64,000 nucleotides of DNA from Alistipes finegoldii DSM 17242 (GCF_000265365.1 NC_018011.1:2745501-2809500), one strand, 5' to 3'. Shown: positions 16,708 through 26,177, numbered from the stretch's first letter. Notes: generated from the sequence alone by a model not told the origin. Program-made: numbers and translations.

Positions 16708-16947
16708 GCACCAGAAATTAATCCTATAAATTTATGGAAAACAAGTAAGGGAATGGAAGTTCCGTTGCCGCATGGATGCAGGTGAAGGACCTTCTCTTTT
16801 AACGTTGGATACGCCAATGCACGCCAACGGAAGACTCTGATATTATCTGTTTGGAAAGGATATAGGATGTGCGTTACTTTGTCGCATATTCAGAATCTTA
16901 AAAAGAATTTTAGTATGGAACTGACAATTATTGAAACAAGCGCGTAT

Positions 16948-18151
16948 TAGGAGTTGAGAAAGCTGGTCAGCACGCTGGTCGTACAGATGGGCGACTTCCA
17001 GAAAAAGATTGCCCCGCCTGCGCCGGACAAGTGAATGGATGCGCAGGACGTATGTGATGGACTTATGCCCAAACACTTTCTGAAGAGTTTCCAGCAGCAT
17101 CCCCTTGAGTATGGCCAGAACGGCAAATGCGTGGCGTCCGATGTGCGGGGTGACCTCGCCCCGGAGTTGCATTTCCTGCCTATGATTCCAAGACTGAGCC
17201 GCATGGCATTGTATTCACCTACCGGAAAGACACATTCGGGGAGTCTTTCTTTTCATCCGTACCCCTATATTTTTCAATCAGTTCGATAGCAATGGGCAAT
17301 AATTTTACGACATACGCCACTCCCGTTTTTATACGGTTGCCCATCAGCCATGTACCGCCGTCGGAGTCGGTATGGATATTATCGTATGTTATGGCTTTCA
17401 AGTCCACATAGGAAAGACCGGTGAAGCACATGAACAGGAACATGTCGCGCATGGCACGCTGGCGTTTGTATCTCGGTTCTATATGGATTATCCTTTGCAG
17501 TTCCTCTTCGGAAAGGAAAGAACGCCTCTTGTATTCGGGCATACACTCGAATGATGCGAACGGATGAACCCGTATCCAGCCTTTTTCCTGCGCGATATAC
17601 ATCAGCCACTTCAAGGTATTGACACGCCCGAAGACAGTGGAGTTTGCCAAAGCGCATGTACCGAGCATCCAGTTGTAGTAATCCTCGATGAATGATTTCT
17701 CAAGTTCTTCGATGACAATATCCTCTGCATTCTTCTTGCTTTTCATGAAAAGCAGGAGACTCTTGTAATCGGCAACCAGACCGCAGTAGGTGCTTTCGGC
17801 TTTCTCTATGCCGATTTTCTTTTTATACGGTTCCAGCTGTTCCCTGAAAAGGTTCATAAGGGTGTGGCATTCCTCTGAGAAGCCGACATAGCGGTTATAG
17901 ACTTTCTTGGCTGTAACAAAACTGTCGTGGTCGCAGATGTACTGGTAGTGCCTGGTGATTTGCGCCTTGATATTGTCAAGCTCCTGATTGAGTGTACGGG
18001 CCTCCTCGGACTTGCCTTTGGCCCGGTTGGTTTTGACGTCCCACAAAGCGAGGGACACTTCTTTCTTACAACTGAAACCGGCTTGGGTTCCATTGATGGT
18101 GATACGGCCCATAATCGGTGTCTTTCCGTTTTTTACAGACTGTTTATTCTC
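16948..18151 (-). pseudogene. Degraded tyrosine integrase
   Basis: Integrase relic. N-terminal homology begins only at KQSVKNGKTPIMGRITINGT; the expected start (STFKVLFY) is replaced by unrelated sequence. A long intact part follows (18112-17219) with FTGLSYVDLK and a Lys region, ending at a stop after EKYRGTDEKK. The catalytic C-terminus lies in a different frame (17172 to about 16950): HIGRHAF, GHKS, then RIHSL where the nucleophile Tyr should be, and the usual tail NLFLEV and QRADQLSQLL. At least one frameshift plus loss of Tyr means it is inactive. Confidence 0.85.
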
Positions 18152-18397
18152 AAAACACTTAGCTATACATGGTCTGCGATAAGCTAAGAGAGATTCCCCT
18201 TACACAAAAGCATGGCATCTCCTTGTCGTATCTCGCCTTTATACTTTTATGTATAGTAGTCTACCGGATCGAATGAACAAGACCTATCCCATACATAAAC
18301 CAATTTAGACTGCTATGTTATTTTTGAGGAAGAAGATGGAATGAGACCAGATACCCTCTTTAAGGCTGACTGTAAGTCGATTAAATGTAGAAAAAGA

Positions 18398-18428
18398 TTG
18401 CTTTTGTCACAAGTAAAGTGTATATTTG
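18398..18428 (+). promoter_or_regulatory. Promoter-like site overlapping an IntDOT-type core sequence
   Basis: TTG (18398-18400), 20 bases, then TATATTTG (18421-18428), a full Bacteroidetes promoter pattern facing right. No gene follows; transcription would run antisense into the truncated integrase. The sequence GTATATTTGC (18420-18429) also matches the GTAnnTTTGC core known for CTnDOT-type attachment sites. The bases just after contain AAAGAA/TTCTTT. The 390 bases 18152-18541 hold no supported gene. Confidence 0.45.
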
Positions 18429-18541
18429 CATTGAAAGAATCGTTCTTTGACAGAGGCAAAAGAAAACAGAATATTGTAATTCGCTCGTTTCTAAATCGTT
18501 ACCTGATATTAATTAAACAGAAATAACTGTTTAATTTTCAA

Positions 18542-19609
18542 TTAGATAGAGATTGTATGATGTTTCGCCACGTGCATTGTCGGATTGAATGACAATCCAG
18601 CATGTCTGGCAACATGCCGCAAGGACATGTTCATCGTCTTATAGTAGCGTTTGATCGGAAAGACCTTATTACCTTCCAGATGCAGATTTTTATAACGGTC
18701 GTAGATCATTTCAGCAACGGGAAGGAGTTTGACACGGAATTGTGTACCTGTCTTTTGCCGCTTGTCGATGATCCAATAATCCCCATTGTCGTCTGTATGA
18801 ATATCGGCATGGGTCAGCTTTGCTACGTCCGAATGGCTCAGGCCCGTAAAAGCGCAGAAGACGAAGGCATCCCGGTTAATGCCCGTTCGGTAGTTAGGAA
18901 GTTCGACGTCCATCACGGCCTGCAATTCCGAAGCGGATAAATAGCGCCGTTCGGCGTATTTAGGCCTGACATGGAACCCTGCAAAAGGATCGACGAGAAT
19001 CCAGCCGTTCTTATAGGCCGTATAGGTCATCAGACGCAGTTTCTTGACTCCGGCACAGATCGTCCCGGAAGCAAGACCCTTTACCGTGGAGAGGTAGACG
19101 ACGAACTTTTCGATAAACTCCCGCTTCAGCTCTTTGAACGGAATGTCCTTTACATGGTATTCGTATTCGAGGAAAGCGGCAAGACGCCTGCGACGCAGAC
19201 AGTAATCCTCATAGGTGGAATAAGCGCGGTCTTTGCCCACACGCTTGCGGAACTCCGCAAGATATTCGTCGAAGGTCTGTAACAGCAGGCGGCAATCATC
19301 GCCCATACCGAGGAAGGCGTTGCGGACCTTTTCGGCCGTTATGTATGAATCCCGGTCGCAGAGACGCTGATACTGTTTGCCGATATTGGTCTTGATATTC
19401 TCCAATTTCTCGTTGATGCGCTGCGATTCGAGACTTTTGCCGGAAGCTTTGTTGGCTTTGGCATCCCAGAGGGAGGAACGGACGGTGAGTTTGCAGCTGA
19501 ATTGCGACATCGTGCCGTTGATGGTGATACGGCCCATGACGGGAACCTGACCCGATTTTTCGGACTGCCTTTTCACATAGAAAAGGACTTTGAAAGTGCT
19601 GCGTTGCAT
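18542..19609 (-). pseudogene. Tyrosine integrase truncated at its HxxR box
   Basis: N-terminus is complete (MQRSTFKVLFYVKRQSEK, RBS region normal) and the arm, core-binding and early catalytic segments are intact, including FTGLSHSDVAK and Lys in KRQKTG. The frame stops after HVAKHHTISI, exactly where the family has the H-x-x-R-H box. GH(T/S) and the Tyr nucleophile are absent. No continuation is seen further left. It is related to, but distinct from, the neighbouring degraded integrase. The clean cut suggests an end of a deletion or recombination event. Confidence 0.85.
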
Positions 19610-19719
19610 GATAACTTGAACTTTGAGGATGGGTTAAACGTTAAGTCAAGTTATTTGTTATGCGGAAATTCAATGCAACGAACTGAAAACGACTGTCTTA
19701 AATGCAAATAAAAGCATTT

Positions 19720-19766
19720 CGGGCAGGTAACGGATAAGTAACACAACTCACCGTTAAACCTGCCCG
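19720..19766 (+). terminator. Inverted repeat, possible terminator
   Basis: GGGCAGGT plus ACGG pair with CCGT plus ACCTGCCC across an 18-base loop; the right arm is followed by GATTTTGCTTTT. No rightward gene ends here, so it may be left from DNA interrupted by the element. Confidence 0.4.
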
Positions 19767-19865
19767 ATTTTGCTTTTCTATTGCTCGGAGCACATGCAGA
19801 AGAGAGAATTAAATAACTGTAAACAAAATATTTACTCTTTTCTGCACTTTCTCTTACCTACAAAA

Positions 19866-19893
19866 CTCCGGCTTGTAAGGCCGGGGATTTTTT
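19866..19893 (+). terminator. Orphan intrinsic terminator
   Basis: Seven-bp stem CTCCGGC/GCCGGGG (one G-T pair), 7-base loop, then ATTTTTT. It points right, but the only gene to its left is transcribed leftward, so the original upstream gene has probably been lost. The 485 bases 19610-20095 otherwise contain only the blaI-like promoter. Confidence 0.55.
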
Positions 19894-19987
19894 GTGCAGT
19901 TCCCGGTGGGTCGGATCGGTCCGTCGGGTATTGTTTGCGACGAATTTGGGGATTGAATTTCTGTTTGTCAGATGCAAACTATATTTT

Positions 19988-20042
19988 TTAGTTTAAAAAC
20001 TATGTAAAATAGTTGGATGTGAATTTTTTTTAGTTACCTTTG
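19988..20042 (+). promoter_or_regulatory. Promoter and possible operator of BlaI/BlaR1-like pair
   Basis: -33 TTG at 20013-20015, 19-base spacer, -7 TACCTTTG at 20035-20042. Immediately upstream is the near-palindrome TAGTTTAAAAACTA (19989-20002) and further ACTAT/ATAGT pairs, a plausible site for the encoded BlaI-type repressor. Autoregulation is inferred from the family. Confidence 0.55.
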
Positions 20043-20095
20043 CTGGCGGACACCGGGATATACTCGTTTGCCCGGTTTTAAAAACAACCGACGCT

Positions 20096-20461
20096 ATGGA
20101 AAAACTGACACGCAGGGAAGAGGAACTGATGCGCTGTTTCTGGGAACACGGCCCGCTGTTCGTGCGGGAACTGGTCGCGCTGGCCGCCGAGCCTAAACCC
20201 CATTTCAATACGCTCTCGACGATGGTCCGCGCTCTCGAAGCCAAGGGCTATGTCGCTCACAAGACCTTCGGAAGCACCTATCAGTATTATCCGGTGGTGA
20301 CCGAAGAGGAGTTTTCTCGCCGCACGCTTGGCGGTGTCATCAGCAAGTATTTCGAGAATTCCTATCTTGGGGCGGTTTCCGCGCTGGTCGAGGAGGAGAA
20401 GATTTCGGTCGAGGACCTTCGAGAGCTGATCGACCGCATCGAAAATCAAAACCGCCGGTAG
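20096..20461 (+). CDS. BlaI/MecI/CopY-family repressor
   Basis: 121-aa winged-helix repressor. Seen: LTRREEELMRCFWEHGPLFVREL, the recognition helix NTLSTMVRALEAKGYVAHK, and a C-terminal dimerisation part containing EEEFSRRTLGGVISKYF and VEEEKISVEDLRELI. Family members repress a neighbouring membrane protease or stress genes and are inactivated by proteolysis. It ends two bases before the M56-family gene, so both are one transcript and a signalling pair is expected. The inducing signal is unknown. Confidence 0.9.
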   Translation: MEKLTRREEELMRCFWEHGPLFVRELVALAAEPKPHFNTLSTMVRALEAKGYVAHKTFGSTYQYYPVVTEEEFSRRTLGGVISKYFENSYLGAVSALVEEEKISVEDLRELIDRIENQNRR

Positions 20462-20463
20462 CC

Positions 20464-22434
20464 ATGTACGCCCTGATGATCTACAGCCTGAAGGTCGGCG
20501 CCTGTCTGGCGGTGTTTTACCTCTTTTTCAAACTGCTGCTGAGCCGCGAGACCTTCCACCGCCTGAACCGTATCGTGGTGCTGGCGGCTATGGTGCTGTC
20601 GTTTATACTGCCGTTCTGCGTCATTACGATCTACCGTGAACTGCCTGCCGCACCGGAGATGCCAGCTGCGGAGCAGCTCTTCGAGGCGCCTGCCGAACCG
20701 CAGCCCGAACCGTTTCCGTGGGATAAGGCCGCGGCCCTTGTTTTTCTGACCGGAGCGGGGGCGACGCTGCTCTGGACGTTCGGATCGGTTTTCGGCGTGA
20801 TCCGCATGATCCGCCGGGGACGTCGTGAACGTCTGGCCGACGGAACGGTGCTGGTGCGTATCGGCCGCTCGGTGACGCCTTTCAGCTGGTATCGTTATAT
20901 CGTATTGTCAGAGAAGGATTTGTCCGAAAACGGCGACGCGATCGTCCTGCACGAAAAGGCTCATCTGCGTTTGCGCCATTCGGTCGATCTGCTGCTCACC
21001 GATCTCGCGGGCTGCCTCCAGTGGTTCAATCCCGCGATGTGGCTGCTTCGCCGCGAACTGCGGGCCATTCACGAATACGAAGCCGACGAGGCTGTCCTCG
21101 ACAGCGGCGTCGATGCGAAACATTATCAACTATTATTAATAAGGAAAGCTGCCGGCGGGAGGTGGTACTCAGTCGCCAACAGCTTTAATCACAGTAAACT
21201 TAAAAACCGTATTACCATGATGTTACGTAAAAGATCGTCGCGGTGGGCCGTAGCCAGAGTGCTTTTCGTGCTGCCGCTTGCGGGACTCGCCCTCGGAGCC
21301 TTCGCCCGCACCGCCTATGTTTTTCCTGATGACAAAGGTAAAAAAGAAAATGTTACGATTCTCATTCGGAACGCAAAAATCGACCCTTCGGACGGAAAAT
21401 CCGGCAATCCGCTGATTCTGGTGGACGGCCGCGAAGTGAAATCGATCGATTCGCTTCCCGCCGACCGGATCGCTTCGGTCTCGGTGCTCAAGGATTCCGT
21501 GTCGAAAGTTTCGTACGGCGAAAAGGGCCGGGACGGCGTGATTATCGTCACGACGAAGGAGGACGGTGCCGACTCGCAGATGCAGACGTTCACGTACGGC
21601 GGCAACAGCAGTTCGACTGCCGTCGTGGTGCGCGGCGTCGGGACGGAGGCTGATTCCCTTGCGGGGAGAGTGCGTACGATGACCTACAGGATCGACGGCA
21701 GGCGCGACTCGCTCGGCGGAGACATGGTCTGGAAAATAAACGGGCGGGACGTCGATGCCGGCGACTTGGAAGAGTTGTCCGGAAACGTCCGGTCGATCCG
21801 CATTACCAAGGACGCCGCCGTGCAGGGGGAAGACTCCGCTGCTGCGGAGGGGATGATTCGCATTATGACCGGACAGACGATGCAGGCTGCGGACGCCGGC
21901 CTGAAAGCCGCCGAAGCGGGGATGCAGGCCGCCCGTGCCGGGCTGGATGCGGCACGGCGGTATATGTCGGCCGAGGAGTGGAAGCAGGCGCAGAAACAGC
22001 TCGAAGCGGCGCAGAAGCAGCTGGACGAAGCCCGCGCGCAGGCAAAGTCGGAAATCTCCTTCTCCGAGGCGATCGCAGTCGATATGCAGGACTCCTCCGC
22101 CGATACTGCTGACGGCGGGGCGGTCGTCGCGGGTGCGGCGTCGGAAACGCCGTCTTATTGGCGCGTTACGACCGGCGAAGGCACGACGCGCGTGGATCAT
22201 TCGAAAACGGAGTCGGGCAAAACGGTCTTTACGGGCCGCGTCACGCTGCACAATCCTTCGGAGATACCGGATAACTACGTGATTTTCATTAACGGCGAGC
22301 AAGCGTCCAAAGCGGACGTGCTTCGGCTTGCACCCCAGAAAATCAAGCGTATGGAGGTGTTGCGGGGCAAGGAGGCCGCCAAGGAATACGGTGCCGGCAG
22401 CGAGGGCGTAATCAAGATTACGACGCGCAGATAG
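20464..22434 (+). CDS. BlaR1-like M56 metallopeptidase with TonB-plug-like repeats
   Basis: 656-aa membrane protein. N-terminal helices (residues 1-60 and about 85-115) flank a soluble segment with the zinc site HEKAH (HExxH), then LQWFNPAMWLLRRELRAIHEYEADEAV, typical of M56 proteases. A further helix lies near residue 265. The C-terminal half is periplasmic. It has two segments resembling the TonB-receptor plug edge (ILVDGREVKSID...SVSVLKD...GRDGVIIVTT and VIFINGEQASKAD...MEVLRGKEA...GVIKITT), separated by an Ala-rich coiled coil. The predicted role is to sense an envelope signal and cleave the BlaI-type repressor. Such fusions are Bacteroidetes-specific; the plug copies may bind partners, and no barrel is present. 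Confidence 0.87.
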   Translation: MYALMIYSLKVGACLAVFYLFFKLLLSRETFHRLNRIVVLAAMVLSFILPFCVITIYRELPAAPEMPAAEQLFEAPAEPQPEPFPWDKAAALVFLTGAGATLLWTFGSVFGVIRMIRRGRRERLADGTVLVRIGRSVTPFSWYRYIVLSEKDLSENGDAIVLHEKAHLRLRHSVDLLLTDLAGCLQWFNPAMWLLRRELRAIHEYEADEAVLDSGVDAKHYQLLLIRKAAGGRWYSVANSFNHSKLKNRITMMLRKRSSRWAVARVLFVLPLAGLALGAFARTAYVFPDDKGKKENVTILIRNAKIDPSDGKSGNPLILVDGREVKSIDSLPADRIASVSVLKDSVSKVSYGEKGRDGVIIVTTKEDGADSQMQTFTYGGNSSSTAVVVRGVGTEADSLAGRVRTMTYRIDGRRDSLGGDMVWKINGRDVDAGDLEELSGNVRSIRITKDAAVQGEDSAAAEGMIRIMTGQTMQAADAGLKAAEAGMQAARAGLDAARRYMSAEEWKQAQKQLEAAQKQLDEARAQAKSEISFSEAIAVDMQDSSADTADGGAVVAGAASETPSYWRVTTGEGTTRVDHSKTESGKTVFTGRVTLHNPSEIPDNYVIFINGEQASKADVLRLAPQKIKRMEVLRGKEAAKEYGAGSEGVIKITTRR

Positions 22435-22551
22435 TCGCAGGTAACCGCAGACAGCCGGAGGGGGACGGATTGCCGGGTTGAGACGATAAAATCCGTTGCC
22501 GTCCGGTTGTATACGACGAAAACCAACCGCCATAAGCATAAAAAGTTCGCG

Positions 22552-22582
22552 CCCGGAACGGTTTTGCCGTTCCGGGTTTTTT
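22552..22582 (+). terminator. Intrinsic terminator of BlaI-M56 operon
   Basis: Perfect 10-bp stem CCCGGAACGG/CCGTTCCGGG, 5-base loop, then six T. It lies 118 bases after the M56 stop. The rest of 22435-22770 shows no gene. Confidence 0.85.
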
Positions 22583-22770
22583 CGGCGTGCGGGCAATGCA
22601 GGCCCGAAACTTGCGGAAATCGCCCGTGACAGGTTGTCCTTGCCTGCGTAAATTCCGGTTGGCGGCAGTCTCGGCGGGCGTCGGCGCGGTGAATTTTCAG
22701 CCCGGCCGCCGTCGGTTTTGCCGGGACGACGCCTTCCCTGCGGAGAACCGTTCCGGGCGAAACCGAAAAA

Positions 22771-22802
22771 TTTGGTTCTGCGCCCGGCTTGCGCTATCTT
22801 TG
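22771..22802 (+). promoter_or_regulatory. Promoter of WG-repeat gene
   Basis: TTTG (22771-22774), exactly 20 bases, then TATCTTTG (22795-22802): a textbook Bacteroidetes promoter 24 bases before the ATG. Confidence 0.8.
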
Positions 22803-22826
22803 CAAGGGAAACACAAAACAGAAGCT

Positions 22827-24254
22827 ATGAAACGCCTGCTATTTTTTCTTACAGTCGTAACGCTCGTCTCGTGCGGCCGGTCGTTCGAAAAACGTACGGC
22901 CAAATATGCCGAAGTGGGGGAGATGAGCGACAACCGCGCGGCCGTGCTCGATATCAACGAGGGCGTAGGCCGCTGGGGCTATGTCGATGGAACGGGGCGG
23001 CTGGCGATCGAATGCCGCTATGCCGACGCCCGCCGATTTGCCGACGGACTGGCCGCGGTACAGGTCCCCGAAGGAGCTTGGGGATATATCGACACCGTGG
23101 GACGGCTCGTGATCGCTCCGCAGTTCGTGCTTGCCGAACCGTTTGAGGACGGCATGGCGTGGGTGCAGGCCGCGGGCGAGCTTTGGGGCCGCGTCGATAA
23201 GTCGGGGAAGATGGTTATTCCCTGCCTGTACTCCGAAATCGGCGAGCCGGACGAGCGGGGCTGGATGCGCGTGCTGCGCGACGGCAAGTGGGGCTATCTG
23301 CGCGAAAACGGCGAAGTGGTCGTGCCGTGCGACTACAATCTGATCGGCGAGCCTAACGCATACGGGCTGATTCCCGTGACGAGCGGCGGCAAGCACGGCT
23401 TCTTGGACGCCGACGGCCGCGAAGTGCTTCCCTGCTTCTTCACCTACATTTCCGATTTCAAGGACGGCTATGCCCGGACCAACTACGGAGGCAGCATGAT
23501 GCTGCGCGACGAGCCTTACGGCGGGCAGTGGGGACTGATCGACACGCTGGGCCGCGAGACGATTCCGTGCCGGTACTACTACCTCGATACGCCGGGCGAA
23601 GGACTTGCGGCCTTTATGCTCGAACAGTTCGGCAATTTCGGCTATGTGGACGTAAAGGGCAATGTGGCGATTTCGCCCCGTTTCGCCGTGGCGAAGCCCT
23701 TTTCGGGCGGTGTTGCCGTGGTGAGCTACAACAATGTCAATTACGGACTTGTGGACCGCAACGGCAATGAAGTCAGTTCGTTCCGCTATAAACGCATCGG
23801 GGAGTTCCACGATGGTCTGGCGCCGTTCAATACCAACCTTTACGGCATGAATTTTCAGGGGATGGAGCCGCGCTGCGGGTATATCGACACCGAAGGGCGC
23901 GAAGTGCTTCCCGCCAAGTGGGACGATGCCGGCGAGTTCAGCGAGATGCGCGCCCCGGTGATGCGTTTCGGCGTAAATTCCGAGGATTTCTACGACGCCC
24001 GCTGGGGCTATATCGCCACGAACGGCCAGCTCGTCGTACCCTTCAAATACCACGAGGCATATCCTTTCAGCTGCGGTCTGGCCCGCGTTTTCGTCAAGGG
24101 GCTGGGGTACGGCTATATCAACCGCAAGGGCGAAGAGGTCGTTCCCTGCAAGTATCAGGAAGCCGAAGATTTCCACGACTTTACGGCGAAAGTGAAACAG
24201 TACGACCGGGTGATGACGATCGACGACAAGGGGCAGATCGTCGAAGGGCAATAA
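22827..24254 (+). CDS. WG-repeat lipoprotein
   Basis: 475-aa lipoprotein: MKRLLFFLTVVTLVSC signal, Cys at residue 16. The rest is about ten or more WG (KWG) repeats of 25-45 residues with the pattern WGYxDxxGxxxIPxxYxxxxxFxDGLAxV. Examples are RWGYVDGTGRLAIECRY, AWGYIDTVGRLVIAPQF and GYINRKGEEVVPCKYQ. WG repeats fold as small beta units, and their partners are mostly unknown. The open frame extends upstream to 22587, but the lipoprotein signal and the promoter fix the start at 22827. Monocistronic, between its own promoter and a shared terminator. Confidence 0.9.
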   Translation: MKRLLFFLTVVTLVSCGRSFEKRTAKYAEVGEMSDNRAAVLDINEGVGRWGYVDGTGRLAIECRYADARRFADGLAAVQVPEGAWGYIDTVGRLVIAPQFVLAEPFEDGMAWVQAAGELWGRVDKSGKMVIPCLYSEIGEPDERGWMRVLRDGKWGYLRENGEVVVPCDYNLIGEPNAYGLIPVTSGGKHGFLDADGREVLPCFFTYISDFKDGYARTNYGGSMMLRDEPYGGQWGLIDTLGRETIPCRYYYLDTPGEGLAAFMLEQFGNFGYVDVKGNVAISPRFAVAKPFSGGVAVVSYNNVNYGLVDRNGNEVSSFRYKRIGEFHDGLAPFNTNLYGMNFQGMEPRCGYIDTEGREVLPAKWDDAGEFSEMRAPVMRFGVNSEDFYDARWGYIATNGQLVVPFKYHEAYPFSCGLARVFVKGLGYGYINRKGEEVVPCKYQEAEDFHDFTAKVKQYDRVMTIDDKGQIVEGQ

Positions 24255-24285
24255 AAAAACGGAGGTCCGAGACCTCCGTTTTTTT
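24253..24285. terminator. Bidirectional intrinsic terminator
   Basis: Seven A, CGGAGGTC, 3-base loop, GACCTCCG, seven T: works in both directions between the convergent WG-repeat gene and the Omp85-like gene. Confidence 0.92.
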
Positions 24286-24307
24286 GTTGGCTGTCCGGTC
24301 CGCCGAC

Positions 24308-26164
24308 TTATTTGAATCCCACGATTTCGGGCCGTGTCGGACGGTAACGGTATTGTTCGATGCGGGTCTGGTTCGATACGCGGACATATTCGCTCTCGAC
24401 CAGTCCGCGTTTGCCGAAGGCGAGTCCCAGACGTATCTGTATCGTGTTGAAAATCAGCCTTTCGTTCTTGATGCGCACGCCGAAGCCGAACGAAGTGAAG
24501 AAGTCGTTCTTGAAGATGTTGGGGGAATAGCCGATCAGTCCGAAGTCGGCGAATCCGAACAGGGCGATACGGAAGCCGAGGGGCTGATAGGGCGTGAAAA
24601 ATACGGTCTCCGTGTTGAGGATCATGCGGTTGGTGCCGGTGACATGCTCCTTGAGCGCCTGCAGTCCGTTTATGCGGGTCATGCGGATTATTTCGTCGCT
24701 GCCCGTGCCGCGGTTCCAGCCCTGCGTATAGTTGAAGGCCAGAAACTGGCGGATGCGGCTGCGTTTGAACATGAACAGGTTCGAGAACCACTTCAGGTCC
24801 ACGTCCACCGCACTATGGCGCCACATGCCGGTTGCGAGGTCGATATAGCTTCCCAGCGTGATACTTCCCATGACATAGCCCACCGAGCGGAATCCGCCGG
24901 TCGTATAGGTCATGCCCAGATACATTTCGTCGTTGAATTCTCCCCACGAGTATCCGCTGACCAGCTCGGCCTTGTAACCCGTCGCAAGGTACTCCCTTGT
25001 GCCGAATCCGTAGATCATGTTGGCCGAATAGAACTTCTCGCGGTAGAGACCGGCCCCGAAGAGCATGGCGTCGTAGTCGTGCAGCGCGGGGTTGTGGTTG
25101 GGGGCAACCAGCGGCCGCCGGCTGAAACGGGCGTAGCTGTAGCGTCCCGTGAAATATACGCTCGAATTGATGGAGCGGATATAGCGCGACTTGCCGCCCC
25201 ATGCGTCCAGATTGCGGACCTTGATGAGCAGCGAAGTGTCGAGGTCGATCATGTAGCGCTTCGACTTGACATCGCTGTACGTAAGGCCGATTTCATAGTC
25301 CGTCGGACGTATGAACTCCTTGCGCAGCCCCATGTTCAGCTCCGAGTTGTAGAAGTCGCGTCCGGCCGAAAAATCCGCCGTGTAGAAACTTCCCAGAACG
25401 TTGGGGATTTCGTATTCGACGATGTTGCCGCCGTATGAGAAGTCTTTGCGGCTGAAGTTGGTATTGAACTTCAGGGTGTTGCCCCAGCCGAAAATGTTGG
25501 CGTCCGACAGTCCGACCATCGTGCGGCCCTCGCCGTGGATGGCGCCGTCGACGCTGATCGTCCAGCTGTCACGGGTGCATATGACCATATTGACGCGTGT
25601 CGAATCCAGCGAATCGGGCATCAGGGTGATATCGACGTCGGAGATGTAGGGGCGCGAGCGGAGCAGCTGCTTGTTGCGCACGATCAGCTGCGGGTCGATC
25701 TTGTCGCCCGGCTTGAAGAGCAGGTCGCGGCGGATGACCCGGTCGCGCGTCAGCAAGTGTATCTTGTTGCCCGTACGTTCGAGCCAGTTGCCGTCGGAGT
25801 CGAAGGGATGCTGACGCTCGATGGTGATGTCGCCCACGGTTTTTCCCGCATAGGGTTTCAGCAGGCGGCTTTCGTCCACTACGCGGCCGCTGAATGTGGT
25901 GTCCAGCACGGGCTTTACGAAAAGCATTCTGTAGAGCATGCGCGGCACGGCGCGGCGGTTGGTCTTGGATTGGATGCTGTCGTACAGCCTTTGATTGCGT
26001 TCGGAAGTGGCGGTGTTCAGGCTGTCGGGCTTGAATCCGTCGGGCGAGTTTATGTTGGGAGAAGTTATTTCGGGACCGCGCATGCCGGGACCGGCCGTTC
26101 GGGCGAAACAAACGCTCACTGCCGCGAGGACGGTCAGTACGAGTATGCAGATCCGGCGATACAT
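24308..26164 (-). CDS. Omp85/BamA-TamA-like outer-membrane protein with POTRA
   Basis: About 618-aa outer-membrane protein. Signal peptide MYRRICILVLTVLAAVSVCFA, then a linker with FSGRVVDESRLLKPY, one POTRA-like domain (VIRRDLLFKPGDKIDPQLIVRNKQLLRSRPYISDVDITL) and about 400 residues of beta-barrel. The end FGFGVRIKNERLIFNTIQIRLGLAFG is typical of D15/surface-antigen barrels, followed by a 40-residue tail. One POTRA is fewer than in BamA, so it is a family relative, perhaps for lipoprotein or lipid handling; the substrate is unknown. The ATG at 26164 gives the signal peptide; an upstream extension (MPKNYVIFDD) is disfavoured because the promoter lies there. Confidence 0.82.
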   Translation of the reverse strand: MYRRICILVLTVLAAVSVCFARTAGPGMRGPEITSPNINSPDGFKPDSLNTATSERNQRLYDSIQSKTNRRAVPRMLYRMLFVKPVLDTTFSGRVVDESRLLKPYAGKTVGDITIERQHPFDSDGNWLERTGNKIHLLTRDRVIRRDLLFKPGDKIDPQLIVRNKQLLRSRPYISDVDITLMPDSLDSTRVNMVICTRDSWTISVDGAIHGEGRTMVGLSDANIFGWGNTLKFNTNFSRKDFSYGGNIVEYEIPNVLGSFYTADFSAGRDFYNSELNMGLRKEFIRPTDYEIGLTYSDVKSKRYMIDLDTSLLIKVRNLDAWGGKSRYIRSINSSVYFTGRYSYARFSRRPLVAPNHNPALHDYDAMLFGAGLYREKFYSANMIYGFGTREYLATGYKAELVSGYSWGEFNDEMYLGMTYTTGGFRSVGYVMGSITLGSYIDLATGMWRHSAVDVDLKWFSNLFMFKRSRIRQFLAFNYTQGWNRGTGSDEIIRMTRINGLQALKEHVTGTNRMILNTETVFFTPYQPLGFRIALFGFADFGLIGYSPNIFKNDFFTSFGFGVRIKNERLIFNTIQIRLGLAFGKRGLVESEYVRVSNQTRIEQYRYRPTRPEIVGFK

Positions 26165-26169
26165 GTCAT

Positions 26170-26177
26170 CAAAGATA
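26170..26177 (-). promoter_or_regulatory. -7 element very close to Omp85-like start
   Basis: TATCTTTG on the minus strand ends six bases before the ATG at 26164. With usual spacing, transcription would start at or within a few bases of the ATG, implying a leaderless or near-leaderless mRNA. The -33 element is weak. Confidence 0.45.

Noticed and set aside
22587..22826. 80-residue N-terminal extension of the WG-repeat protein
   Set aside because: It would place a lipoprotein signal in the middle of the protein and spans a perfect promoter.
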